Part shown: piece after piece, positions 24,801-34,302 of the stretch
Position numbering within the stretch: position 1 is the stretch's first letter
Layout: each line of letters starts with the position of its first letter
NCBI GenBank assembly: GCA_964035545.1
Contig: OZ037766.1
Location: forward strand, 3,034,501-3,098,500
From: Bugula neritina
Lineage: Eukaryota; Bryozoa; Gymnolaemata; Cheilostomatida; Bugulidae
Direction: 5' to 3'
Length of the DNA: 64,000 nt
The notes under the pieces: generated by a model
Databases searched by the model: none
Seen by the model: the letters and a program-made list of their open reading frames with translations, nothing else
What the model was told of the DNA's origin: nothing
Made by a program: the position numbers and the translations under genes

Positions 24801-25782
24801 AGGGGTTGTCCGGCATTTGGTCAATTTTAAAATAGGTTTTAAAAGTAAATATAATGGCCGAATCAGTTAGGCTATCATGGAAGTAGAATTAGTTACCGAG
24901 TAGTTCCAATTTAAAGTTGTTCACATTTACAAAAAGCTTTTTGAACTCGACCAAATACTAAACGCCCCCTCTGGACTAGGCCATCCTCAATATTCTTCAT
25001 TTTCCAAATGTCTATTTTCCAAATAGGTGTTTTCCAATTGTCATTTTCGAAATGTCGCGGATTCGATATCTGCATACTACAAGATGAGATATGCAGCTTA
25101 TTTTGCGGATTCCCCTAAAGTTCGTAGCAGTAGTTAAACCTCAACACTCTACTTATATTGCTAGACATTACTAAGACAAACTCATATCAACATCCAGGTA
25201 GATGTGTGTGAATCTCACCAAATCGTTTGACTGCCTCCTCAAAAACATCGTACAAGGTGCTGGTTTCATCAACAGGTAACTGTACTTTGGGTGTTCTGCA
25301 AGCAGGTATGTCCTGCAACAATACACACTTGTTATGATTGAACAAAGATAACCCGTCCAAGTATAGCTCTTTCTTAATGTATTTTGGCACCAAGGCTATG
25401 CAGGGGCCCTTCATTGAAGGATGCTTCTATAAGCAGCTCCAAATTGGAGGTGACCGAGTGCAGTAGTTTGCAGTTCTCAAGTCTATAGTATAAATTGAAA
25501 CTCAAAACTTCAAAGTTCAAACTGAGAGCTGCCAACTCGGAGCTGTTTATAGAACCATCCTCCATTGAATGGCCACACACGCACAGTTATCTTCATTTTG
25601 ATTGGTTACATACACAGCTATCATCATTTTGATTGGTCACTTACCGGGTGAACTTCACTCTGGTCAAGGAGAGATTTGACGTCTACTGTGTAACCCGAGG
25701 GGTCAGAGTTAGCGTAAACAGCAGCCATACCAACTAAACCAACAGCGGCAGCAGTTCCAACAGGTACAATCCAAGAGTCCAT
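16999..25782 (-). CDS. ACSL: Long-chain acyl-CoA synthetase, copy C, membrane-anchored (complete, 680 aa)
   Basis: Seventeen exons, transcript order: 25645-25782, 25219-25312, 23812-23882, 23587-23688, 22532-22631, 22266-22441, 21896-21928, 21454-21576, 20998-21093, 20451-20585, 20066-20148, 19323-19473, 19170-19242, 18609-18814, 18208-18360, 17705-17875, 16999-17136 (TAG). They sum to 2,043 nt in frame. Residues 4-24 ([20 protein letters not shown]) are a hydrophobic anchor, as in ER or outer-mitochondrial-membrane ACSL1-type enzymes. Motifs: P-loop [13 protein letters not shown] (250-262), YLPLAH (299-304), EGYGQTE (437-443), [12 protein letters not shown] (514-525), IVDRKKN following. Length is close to the roughly 700 aa usual for the family. 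The ATG at 25782 directly follows an AG acceptor (CACCTCAG), so an upstream exon must exist; 29235-29258 could add eight in-frame residues. A candidate poly(A) signal lies at 16630-16635. This copy looks like the ancestral-type enzyme of the cluster. Confidence 0.95.
17338..17530 (+). mobile_element. tRNA-derived SINE fragment, intron 16 of ACSL copy C
   Basis: A tRNA-like head carries a box A-like TGGTCTAGTGTTTAGAGCAC and a box B GGTTCGATCCC. The tail (GGCTATTGGTAATGTTAGGA ... AATTACTCC) resembles the tail at 28,260-28,310. It lies antisense to the host gene. Ends are approximate; no poly(A) tail or target duplication was found. Confidence 0.65.
18361..18548. repeat. AT-rich minisatellite in intron 14 of ACSL copy C, homologous to the copy B array
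   Basis: Same unit family, same position and same phase to exon 15 as 7573-7800. The copy TACCTCTCTGTA inside the array reproduces the first bases of exon 15 plus its acceptor. Confidence 0.8.
18864..18903. repeat. Short hairpin, intron 13 of ACSL copy C
   Basis: Arms GAGTCTAGAGGTTTG and CAAACCTTCTAGACTC pair over 15 bp with one bulged base and a loop of about nine bases. It may be a transposon remnant or chance; no function assigned. Confidence 0.5.
19795..20050. repeat. Imperfect GTTACTGTGGTACTGATAG repeat, intron 11 of ACSL copy C
   Basis: Irregular copies of a 10-20 bp unit built from GTTACT, GGTACTG and ATAGAG, ending just before the donor of the exon at 20066-20148. Confidence 0.6.
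20763..20990. repeat. Imperfect AACTAGTAACTAATAAC repeat, intron 9 of ACSL copy C
   Basis: Degenerate tandem of AACTAGT, TAACTAAT and related blocks ending a few bases before the donor of the exon at 20998-21093. Confidence 0.65.
21829..21862. repeat. (TG)n microsatellite, intron 7 of ACSL copy C
   Basis: About 16 TG dinucleotides, 33 bp from the donor of the 33-nt exon at 21896-21928. Confidence 0.9.
22921..22961. repeat. Two tandem copies of a 20-bp unit
   Basis: ACCCTAGCCTGCAGGGTCAC occurs twice in a row. Each unit contains the palindrome CCTGCAGG. It lies in intron 4 of ACSL copy C. Confidence 0.7.
24177..24196. repeat. Poly-G tract
   Basis: About 20 consecutive G residues in intron 2 of ACSL copy C. 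Shorter G runs occur near 11,250, 27,772 and 46,509; length is often unreliable in assemblies. Confidence 0.8.
24605..24713. repeat. 21-bp minisatellite interrupted by a MITE
   Basis: About five copies of ACTACAAGATGATATCTGTAC-type units. Similar sequence (GATATCTGCATACTACAAGA) resumes after 25,067, on the far side of the foldback element. Confidence 0.7.
24714..25057. mobile_element. Foldback MITE (about 344 bp), intron 2 of ACSL copy C
   Basis: The ends are inverted repeats: CGACATTTAGAAAATGACA on the left matches the complement of the right end TGTCATTTTCGAAATGTCG with few changes. Pairing continues inward through ACCTATTTGGAAAATAGACA for about 110 bp per arm. No ORF is present, as expected of a non-autonomous DNA transposon. 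GATATCTG flanks both sides but is also part of the host minisatellite unit, so it cannot be taken as the target duplication. Superfamily not assigned. Confidence 0.75.
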
Positions 25783-26816
25783 CTGAGGTGAAATGAGAGT
25801 AGAGTGAGTGATATATTTATATGCACATTAGAAAAGAGCTGATTGGCTAATCTTCAGCCAATTATGATAGAGCTTTTCAAATCCAATACTATTATAACTT
25901 TTAACTACTGGAAACTTCAAGGACTATGAGTTTACGAGTATTTTATACTGTTTATTGAGCCATTTCATTTGGCTTAACTGCATTTAGTCGCAGTTTATTT
26001 GCCATCAGCCAATTAAAATGATTGAAACGATTAACTGAAGACAAACATGATTACACCCGTTTCTATGGCAACATCATGCTTAATATACAAAATTTAGTGA
26101 TATAGTCATGATAAATCAAATTATTTGCTGCAAGATAGTGGGTTTTTGAAGTGGTTTGGTTGTCACCCCTAAAATATGACAGGAAGATTATTTATTTTAT
26201 GAAATTGATAAATTGAACTACCATCAAAATCCTGGAAACCCTAAACTATAATAACACATTTAATACTTTTCTTACACATAGTTGAAACTGGTGCAGCAAT
26301 ACGTAAGTTAGTGCTGCAGCTTAATAATCATACTGACTGTGCATGAAGACACAGTATTCCTGGCAAACCAAGAAAAGCAATCCATAAAATTAATACTCCT
26401 TTTGATCAAACCTAAAAACTAAGAGCAAAATCTGGATACTATTTGGCTATTTGATAGAAATACATAAACCTATGCATCGCAACTCACCAAATTACCATTG
26501 CTAAACTTTATAGAAAGAAACACTTTGTATAAAATCTACAATCATTACTTCAAAGTTTAATAGATCTATTCTAAAGAGTAAAGACATTCAAGGACTTCGT
26601 ACATGGAATAGCTATAGTAACTCTTTACTGCTAGTAGTACTAGTAGTCAACAGGCTTACTCCATACCTATAGTTATAACCAACCACAACTATGAACTTAC
26701 TTAGTTATTTACTTACTTTCTGGTTATTACTCACAGAATATAAATGGTAGATTAACTTAATATTCTCAGCTGGCTACACCTAATCCTAAAACGTAGCTAA
26801 AAAGTCAAAGACTTAC

Positions 26817-26885
26817 CAAAGGGTTACACCCCTCGCCTTGCTTCAGTGAGCGCCAACTGGATTTCTAACAATACGCTGCTACAAT
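26817..26885 (-). other. Possible alternative non-coding 5' exon of ACSL copy C
   Basis: A minus-strand stretch less AT-rich than its surroundings ends in a consensus donor (CCTTTG|GTAAGTC, exon end 26817). A TAA in the frame that would join copy C means it could only be 5' UTR. The far boundary is a guess. Alternative 5' exons are known for vertebrate ACSL genes; the assignment here is inference. Confidence 0.25.
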
Positions 26886-28149
26886 AATCTACTATTATAC
26901 TTGCTTAATACTGCAATGCTTGCATAAATAGTATTCAATTCAACTGAGAACAAGCAACACGGCACCTTGTAAACTGAAACTGTCCAATAGGACGGCTAGA
27001 ATGGGATTCTATAGAATTAATAATAATAGTCAACGTGTCTGCAGGACAACAGAAATGCAAGCTGAGTAATCAGAAAGGAATCGAAATGACCACTGTAACT
27101 CAAGAGTATTTGTGTCATTTAGAGCTACCAACAAAAACATGAATTTATGTTAATGTTTAGTATCTGTGTTTAGTGTGTTCGTGCCGGTTGTCTTTGATAA
27201 AATGACTGACAATTTTTAGATTGATATGTGCAAGAAATAATCTTAAGACTCGAGTAGAATTTGCTGGAGTAACTGTAGGCCCACTTATGAGACACCTGGA
27301 AAACCTTTTCCAGAATTTTTGTAGAGATTTGAGTGACTGGACCAGCTTTATTTGATTAATTTCTAACCACAAATATGCTATCATGTAGTAAACTAAACTA
27401 ATTCCTTCAGCATATATATATTTTCCTGTCTCAGAACACCTACCGCGATAGCTGGAACAAAATCCAGTGAAAAGTAGCTGAATCAATCAACTCGACAAAA
27501 AATAAATAATTTCACAAAAATAAACAAACAGCATTGAAAATATGAGCAGACGATTTCTATATAATACACACATTTATTGTCTGAACTCTAAGTAAAGCAA
27601 AATAAAGTAAACATTGTAACCAATTAAAATCTCTTAGCAAAGTAAACTAAACCCAAACTTGAAAGTTTCAACTGAAAATATTCTCTTCTACTAAGGTTCT
27701 CACTTCATACAGACTTTTCTCTTACACTTAGTGTATGATTAGGCCTGTTCTTACTCTCATAACTAAGAGAAGGGGGGGGGGGACAGACTACATCATTATT
27801 CTTCAGTAACTGTGGAACAATAGCTAAGCAAAACCCAGTTTAAGTAAAGTAACCCTAGGATCGAGACAGGATTTACAAATAGCTATTACAGAGCTAATGA
27901 TACAGATATGTAAGTGTATGTATCACAGATATCTATCATCACTTCATAATGACATGTTATTCTAAGACTTACAATCCTATGCATGATATCTCTGGTAGTC
28001 ACAGAGCAGTAACTGAGTCCAGAGACTATAATAACATGCTTATTATATCCTAACACAGCAATTTACAAGTGATGATGTATCAATATAATTTAATAAAAAC
28101 AATAATTAAATTCATAAGATAGTCAGGGGTGGACTCCTAGTCACCCAGC

Positions 28150-28370
28150 AACGTGTCTAGACTCTGTGCGGGTTACATCGTATGTGTTGAGAGAGCAGCC
28201 CGGACTACTAGTCTACTGTTAGCATTACAACCTGAGCTAACTCAAGGGTTTGAATCCCGCAGAGGCATTGGTGGTGCCAGGAAGAGCGCAACTACTCCTG
28301 TGTCACAGCAAAGCCCTGCAGACTGTTACCAACCCTCTACCACTCATACACATACATGCATTCCAATGAT
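28150..28370 (+). mobile_element. tRNA-derived SINE, upstream of ACSL copy C
   Basis: A head with box A-like TAGTCTACTGTTAGCATTAC and box B GGGTTTGAATCCCG is followed by GGCATTGGTGGTGCCAGGAA and an ACTACTCCTGTGTCACAG tail. The tail parallels the SINE at 17338-17530, supporting one family. It lies in the putative 5' intron of copy C. The 74-codon ORF across it is a shadow. Confidence 0.6.
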
Positions 28371-28746
28371 GATATGAGTATGCTAGTCTGATACACACAT
28401 ATTACTATAATTCTACTCACTCTAACACTGGCATACCTAGCCAATACCCTCATATTATTTGTGTATGTAGGAGTGCCCAATTTTAGTGCTGTACTTGCAA
28501 TGCATATAATAATAATGTAGAGTTGAGAAAGAAGTGCTAGCAACTGTTGTGGTGAAACTAGAACCTTTTGTTAACTGAAAACAAACAAACTATGAGCTGC
28601 AAAGTTAAGATTTCATACACATTTGATGAGGAAACAAGAGTCTGGGTTTTTTAATTGCATGTATAAATTCAAGTTTGAGGCACGAGTCAAAAATCCCTGA
28701 GAAAATAAATTTAGTTCCTTTGCTCAATTCTTCCTTTAGAACACAT

Positions 28747-29002
28747 GCTTTACTTACTGTACCTACTTACCGTACCTACTTACCGTACCTACTTACCGTA
28801 CCTACTTACCGTACCTACTTACCGTACCTACTTACTGTACCTACTTACTGTACCTACTTACTGTACCTACTTACTGTACCTACTTACTGTACCTACTTAC
28901 TGTACCTACTTACTGTACCTACTTACTGTACCTACTTACTGTACCTACTTACTGTACCTACTTACTGTACCTACTTACTGTACCTACTTACTGTACCTAC
29001 TT
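28747..29002. repeat. 13-bp minisatellite (TACCTACTTACTG)
   Basis: About 19 nearly perfect copies of TACCTACTTACCG, then TACCTACTTACTG, a C-to-T change shared by all later units. The Leu/Tyr/Thr-rich ORFs with a 13-residue period are shadows of the array. Confidence 0.9.
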
Positions 29003-29234
29003 CTTCACATGAAAAATTACATTAATCTCTTAAATTGAATTTACTTATTTTGGTTTTTGAAATGCAGGATGACTCTAAAAGCTAAAAATGACTGAAATGA
29101 GTGCAGACACCTTTTAGAGTTACAAAACCAGTACATACCTCTAATATTTAAATTTACACAAAAATGTCTAAACTCCAAAAACAGTGTTTAGTTCGACAAA
29201 TAGAAGCCGCAATGTCACCAAGTGCTCAACTCAC

Positions 29235-29258
29235 CTTAAAGTCCTTGAATATTCCCAT
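29235..29258 (-). CDS. Candidate upstream first coding exon of ACSL copy C
   Basis: On the minus strand an ATG at 29258 opens MGIFKDFK and runs into a good donor (AAG|GTGAGT) ending the exon at 29235. Spliced to the acceptor before the ATG at 25782 it is exactly in frame, extending copy C from 680 to 688 residues. An in-frame TGA lies upstream of this ATG. The 3.45-kb intron this implies holds a SINE and a 13-bp minisatellite. Transcript evidence is needed; the segment could equally be 5' UTR. Confidence 0.45.
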
Positions 29259-29339
29259 AACCTCTACTCTGAGTCTAAACAGTGAATGTTGGACCTCAAC
29301 TCCTACTCAGTGACCTCCAGACTGCAGTGTGAGGATGCA

Positions 29340-32300
29340 GTAGCAACCTAATCACATAATACAGGTCATGAACTTTGTGCCAACAGCTATAGTAATATCC
29401 CTATGTCGTGATACATAGCCTAATTAACTCAAGGGGCAGGGTTTACAGATAAGATAAGGAACAGTATTGGGAGAAGATGAACTGTGGCCAGGAGCTAATC
29501 ATTTTACAGTGACTTGACAAAAGATGATAGATTTATATTACTTTGTACTCGGTATTGTGTCTAGCACAGAAGTGCTTGTCTCAAAGTTTCATTACTTTGC
29601 TATTTGAAAGTAGATAACTTCACATCTTGAAAAAATATTAACGCTAATAAATAGAAATTCAAATATCTTTCTATAACAATCCTTTACAAAACCTACAGAA
29701 ACTTTCTGACTTTCATTTATAGGGAAAGTTTAATTTTTTGACACCCTTAATTAAATTTTCTGAGGTAAGACTTTAAATCAGAGAGAAACTATGATGCCAC
29801 ATTATTTCGATAACTTTTATAAATAGTCAATATTGCAGCATTAAAATACGAAAAATGACTTTTGCCTATTTATGACTGAGACTAGATGGTTTGCATTGAC
29901 TAATTTCCAATACATTGCCTGTACACAGCTAAGAGTATGCTTTTTATGGTAAAATATGGTTGAGTATAAACCTAAATGGACTGGTACTAAAAGCAGTTCA
30001 TGCAGAAATTGTAAATGAAAAGAGAACACAACTCCAAGATATACAGTTGAACACTAATTTTATAGCTATGTTACAGTCAAAATAAAAGTACTGTTAGTTT
30101 ATACACACAGTTAGATCAGATAGGCTCAAGGTGTGTTTCAGAAGTTACAAAAGGTAAAAAATAAAAGGTTTAATTTTTTGGGTTTGAAGATATAAAATAA
30201 TTTCTCTCGGCTGAGACTATTGGGTCAAAAGGTTGAATTAATTGGCAAATCATCTTCTAAGCAGTAACTATTTACTGAATAAGCATAAAATTGCACATTT
30301 TCAACCAGCTCCTACTTGGTTTGAAATTAACAATCTAAAATTAAGAAAGGATCCCAAAGTAAATGCTACTTGATACACAGCTAGACAGCTGCTATACGCA
30401 GACTATGTTATGTTATATATTTGTAATGTTTTACTATCAAGCTCATGCAAGTTTTGGAATGGAAATTAAAAACAAAACTGCTAGCAATATTGAACAGCAG
30501 ACAAGAAAAAGCTAAACTACTTTCTAATAAACACATATAAGTTATTACAAAAGCCTTTTAAATTTACTAAATAATTTGTTTATGCTGTAATGCGTTTCAG
30601 TACATTATTGGGCAATGTTTGAAAAGCAAAAAGCTAACTAATTTACATTGTGCATGTTGGTATGGTTTTCTAGTAACGCAATTCTGCAATTCAGTAACTC
30701 CATCGTATCTTCAATAGCTCGATTATAATGCTTACAACTTAAAATATCATTCTTATTAACGTAAAAATAGCTTCAGATTGCATGAATTAAACCTCCAAAC
30801 ATACATCTAAAATACAGAGAGAGACAAGATAGAAAAGTCAAATTTTCTTTTGGCCCAAAAATCAATACGATATTGTCTGGCATATAATATAACCTAATAT
30901 TTAATCACTATACCAAATTTGTTGACATTTGAATTTTATTTATAAATAAAAAAGTGAAAACAACTTTATTTTAATTTTTATGTAGCTGCGTATCATCACC
31001 AGGAATGAATTTGAAAATCTAAATCAAGTACGAAAGTAAAAAGAAAATGAAGTGAGTTTAGCTTTTAGCTTTTTTTAGCTTTTTATAATAACAGCTTGAT
31101 TTTGCTTAAAGGCAACAGTCGATGTCCAAATATCAATATACGAAACCTTAATATATGAATGATAGTCATAACCAACAAAGACCATGAAAAAATAATAAAA
31201 ATAAGTGAGATGAATAGGTGTGACTGCATTTATCTCATTTGAAAAGCAAGATTTAAGTAAAACAAAAATTACAAAACAATATTAGCCCATAACTTTAAGT
31301 TTATCTATAACTAATACTAGAAGTATAAGTATAAGGTTAGCTATGCCTATAGCCTATAGGCTATAAGTATAAGTATATCATTATTCAACTCTATTAGTGT
31401 TACAATTATCTAAATATAGTAGTCATAGTAATACTAATAGTAATTACTAACAAAAATAAGCATTACTATTACTATTAGTATTACTAAAAGTAAAAGTAAA
31501 TTTAATGAAATTTAGTTTTACTGCTGAAAACCTTTTTTAGATAACTAAAAGAAAAATTTGTTTATCAACAAGAAATTAAATAATAATAAGTATTCTAGAA
31601 ACTAAAAAGTAACACTAAAGACTAAAGAGTAAAGACCAACACTAATAGTAATCCTTAATCGAGTAAACTGAAACGTAACCATGTGTCGCTATCAATATGA
31701 GTATGAGCATCAATATGGCTAAGACTAGTAAGTGGGACTAGACCTAAGGGCCAGGAGTGTCACTCTCAAATTTGCTGCGTATGACGAGTTTATCACTTTA
31801 AGTTTATGATCAGTATCATAGAGTCCGAGTATCACAGTTGTCGTTGAGTCACTTGATGAACATCATGATCATAATCATTGATCAAACTCAAAGCATATCA
31901 ATTACTTATTTATTATACATTCAGTTTCTACTACCCAATCAATAATTACGTTCTTATAAGTATATAGTTTGACATAAAATTGATAAATTTATACTTTACA
32001 CAACTCCTTTGCATTTCATTGAAACGAAAATGTTACTGGAAATTCAAACCGATTTAAATTGTTAGTGGAAATAAGTTATAAAGAAGCATACTGGACCCGC
32101 TACAAAATATGTTTTAATCGAAAAAGAAATAGTATATTTATGTACATAGTCATGGCTCCTGACACTGGCTAGAAATCATTATTTATTAGTAGCCAATGTC
32201 TAATAGCAATATTATTAATTATAATGTTTGTATCAATTATGGAAATTAAAGTTATGTAAAAGACTTGCAAACCATTGAAAACAAATTATTTTCGTTCGGA

Positions 32301-34302
32301 CAGAAATAGTTAGAGAGTTATCTGCTCAAAGCTATTATGAAGGCCGTCCTTAGATGACTCTGATCAATGGTAATATACACGATGAGTACAACGATTTAAC
32401 TGACTCGGTTGCCCTAATATCTTTCAATTAAGCAAGATGTTTGAGGCAATACAAAATACCTTTTTACTTTTTATATCCGTTTGCAGAGCGTAGGCTATAT
32501 AACTGCTAAAAATAGACATAATAATATTATGTCATTCTTGTTTATCCAACCGCTGTTCCCAACTATTCCGTATTCGGTAGCTGCAACTGTCAGGTGTGGG
32601 AAGCTAACAGTAACATAATAATAATAATAATAACAATTCTTCCTTAATCGTTATATTTTGCGTTGAGCTTCAAACGTACTATTTAAATGGTTTTTTTTGG
32701 TATTGATAAGACAGTATTAGTGATCGTAGAATATCAATATAAGACTAAGTATCATTATGATTATGATTATGCGTTACTGTTAGTTTTACTTTTACTTTTA
32801 GTGTTACTCTGTTAGCAATGTGAAATTGAAGTGAAACTGAATGTCAATGTGAATAACAATTATTGAATTAACGTTAAGTTTAACCTGTTTAACAATAAAA
32901 TTAACTTAAACTATAACTAAAACTAAAAGTATAACTACTACTAGTATTAGTATAACTATAAGTATAAGTTAATGTATAAGCATTGCCATTACTATTAGTA
33001 TTAGACTTAGTATAACTCATGAAATTAAATAACCTCTAGTTTAACAACTGTTAGTCATGTTGTTAGACTTAGTGTTAGTCTTAGAAGTACGCATTTATTT
33101 TTTACGGTTACTGTTAGACTTAAAGTTTTAGTTAAACTCGAATTAAAACTGTCGAAGTTGAGCACTGCCACGTGCCCTTGGCCTTGCTGTTTCAGTTTGA
33201 GTTACATTTTGACTTGGAGATAGTGAAGTTCAAGTTAAAGTTACTCTTGGTCTTACTCTTTCACTCTGGGTTAGTTTTAATTTTTAAGCCTAAGGAATTA
33301 GGAATGAGTAATTCCCAGGTGAATTAAAATTTAGTTATTAAAATTCAATTATTAGTAATGATTAATATTAAATATAAATATTACATTTAATTTTGTTTTT
33401 AATGTAATAACTTTCAGTGGGACTCAAACTCTAAGCATAGTCAAAATCATAGTGATAGTGTGACTGTGAGTGTCAATGAATGAATGATAATTAGTTATAT
33501 TTTAAAATAATATTGATAATATTTTAAGTATGGCTATAAATGGTTAAATCATTAAATTAATAGTAATCCTGATAACCGGTTTCATCCCACTTAGACTATT
33601 CCCACAAGTAGCAATATTTCACTTGGTTTTATGTGTTTATTTTAGTTTTTTAGTTTATAAAAAATGCTATAACAGGCTTTATAAAATATAAAAGTTTATC
33701 AATCAGTAATTAAGCTTGCTAATGGCTTCTTTGATTTCTATTATGTGCTAAATAATAGCATAAAATGCACATATTACGCTAAAATCTATAAATAACGTCT
33801 AACTGGGAATGGTCTAAGTAGGATGACACCTAATAACCATATTCATATTAGAAGGGATTATAATTATCGGCCCTATGACTGTGTTTATAATTATTACCAT
33901 ATACTTATTTTTAGAATATCCTTATGTTAGCTGAATAATGTTAGTTAAATGAGGTTAGAGTGCTAAGCTAGTCAACCATCCCTTATGTTATTAGTAGCCT
34001 ACTTTATAATGATAATAATAGTTTATATATTATTATATATAAATGCTCTTTATTTTATAATATTCTTTATTCATCCATTATGACCATCATAGAATTAGTA
34101 ATACAAATAATGTTTACTTATGTTAACCAAGTTAAAGAATGTTGAATCTTAAGCAGCAATATTAACTTGTATTTGATATATATTATTCAAACCTGATTAA
34201 GATGCCCTATCTCTTAGCTATAGGCCATGCTTGAACTTCTTAATTTTTTAATTAATTATCTAAATTGTGATACTTCAATTGTTGCAGTAGAGGAAAACTC
34301 TA
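29340..34302. other. Intergenic region between divergent ACSL copy C and the NHL/PPxY gene
   Basis: About 5 kb of AT-rich DNA with no coding exon that I can support. It holds cryptically simple sequence built from AGTATTACT-type words (about 31,300-33,100), including a perfect inverted repeat. It presumably contains the promoters of both flanking genes; no core element was distinctive enough to call. Confidence 0.55.
31427..31485. repeat. Perfect 18-bp inverted repeat
   Basis: AGTAATACTAATAGTAAT at 31427-31444 is the exact reverse complement of 31468-31485, with a 23-bp spacer. It sits in low-complexity sequence, so chance origin is plausible. Confidence 0.6.

Noticed and set aside
24605..25100. 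GATATCTG as an 8-bp target-site duplication of the MITE
   Set aside because: The same octamer is part of the host minisatellite unit, so its presence on both sides is expected without any duplication.
24605..29002. CRISPR-like array
   Set aside because: The repeats are contiguous tandem units without unique spacers, in an intron-bearing animal locus.
28675..29038. Leu/Tyr/Thr repeat ORFs
   Set aside because: Product of the 13-bp minisatellite; no splice context or family match.
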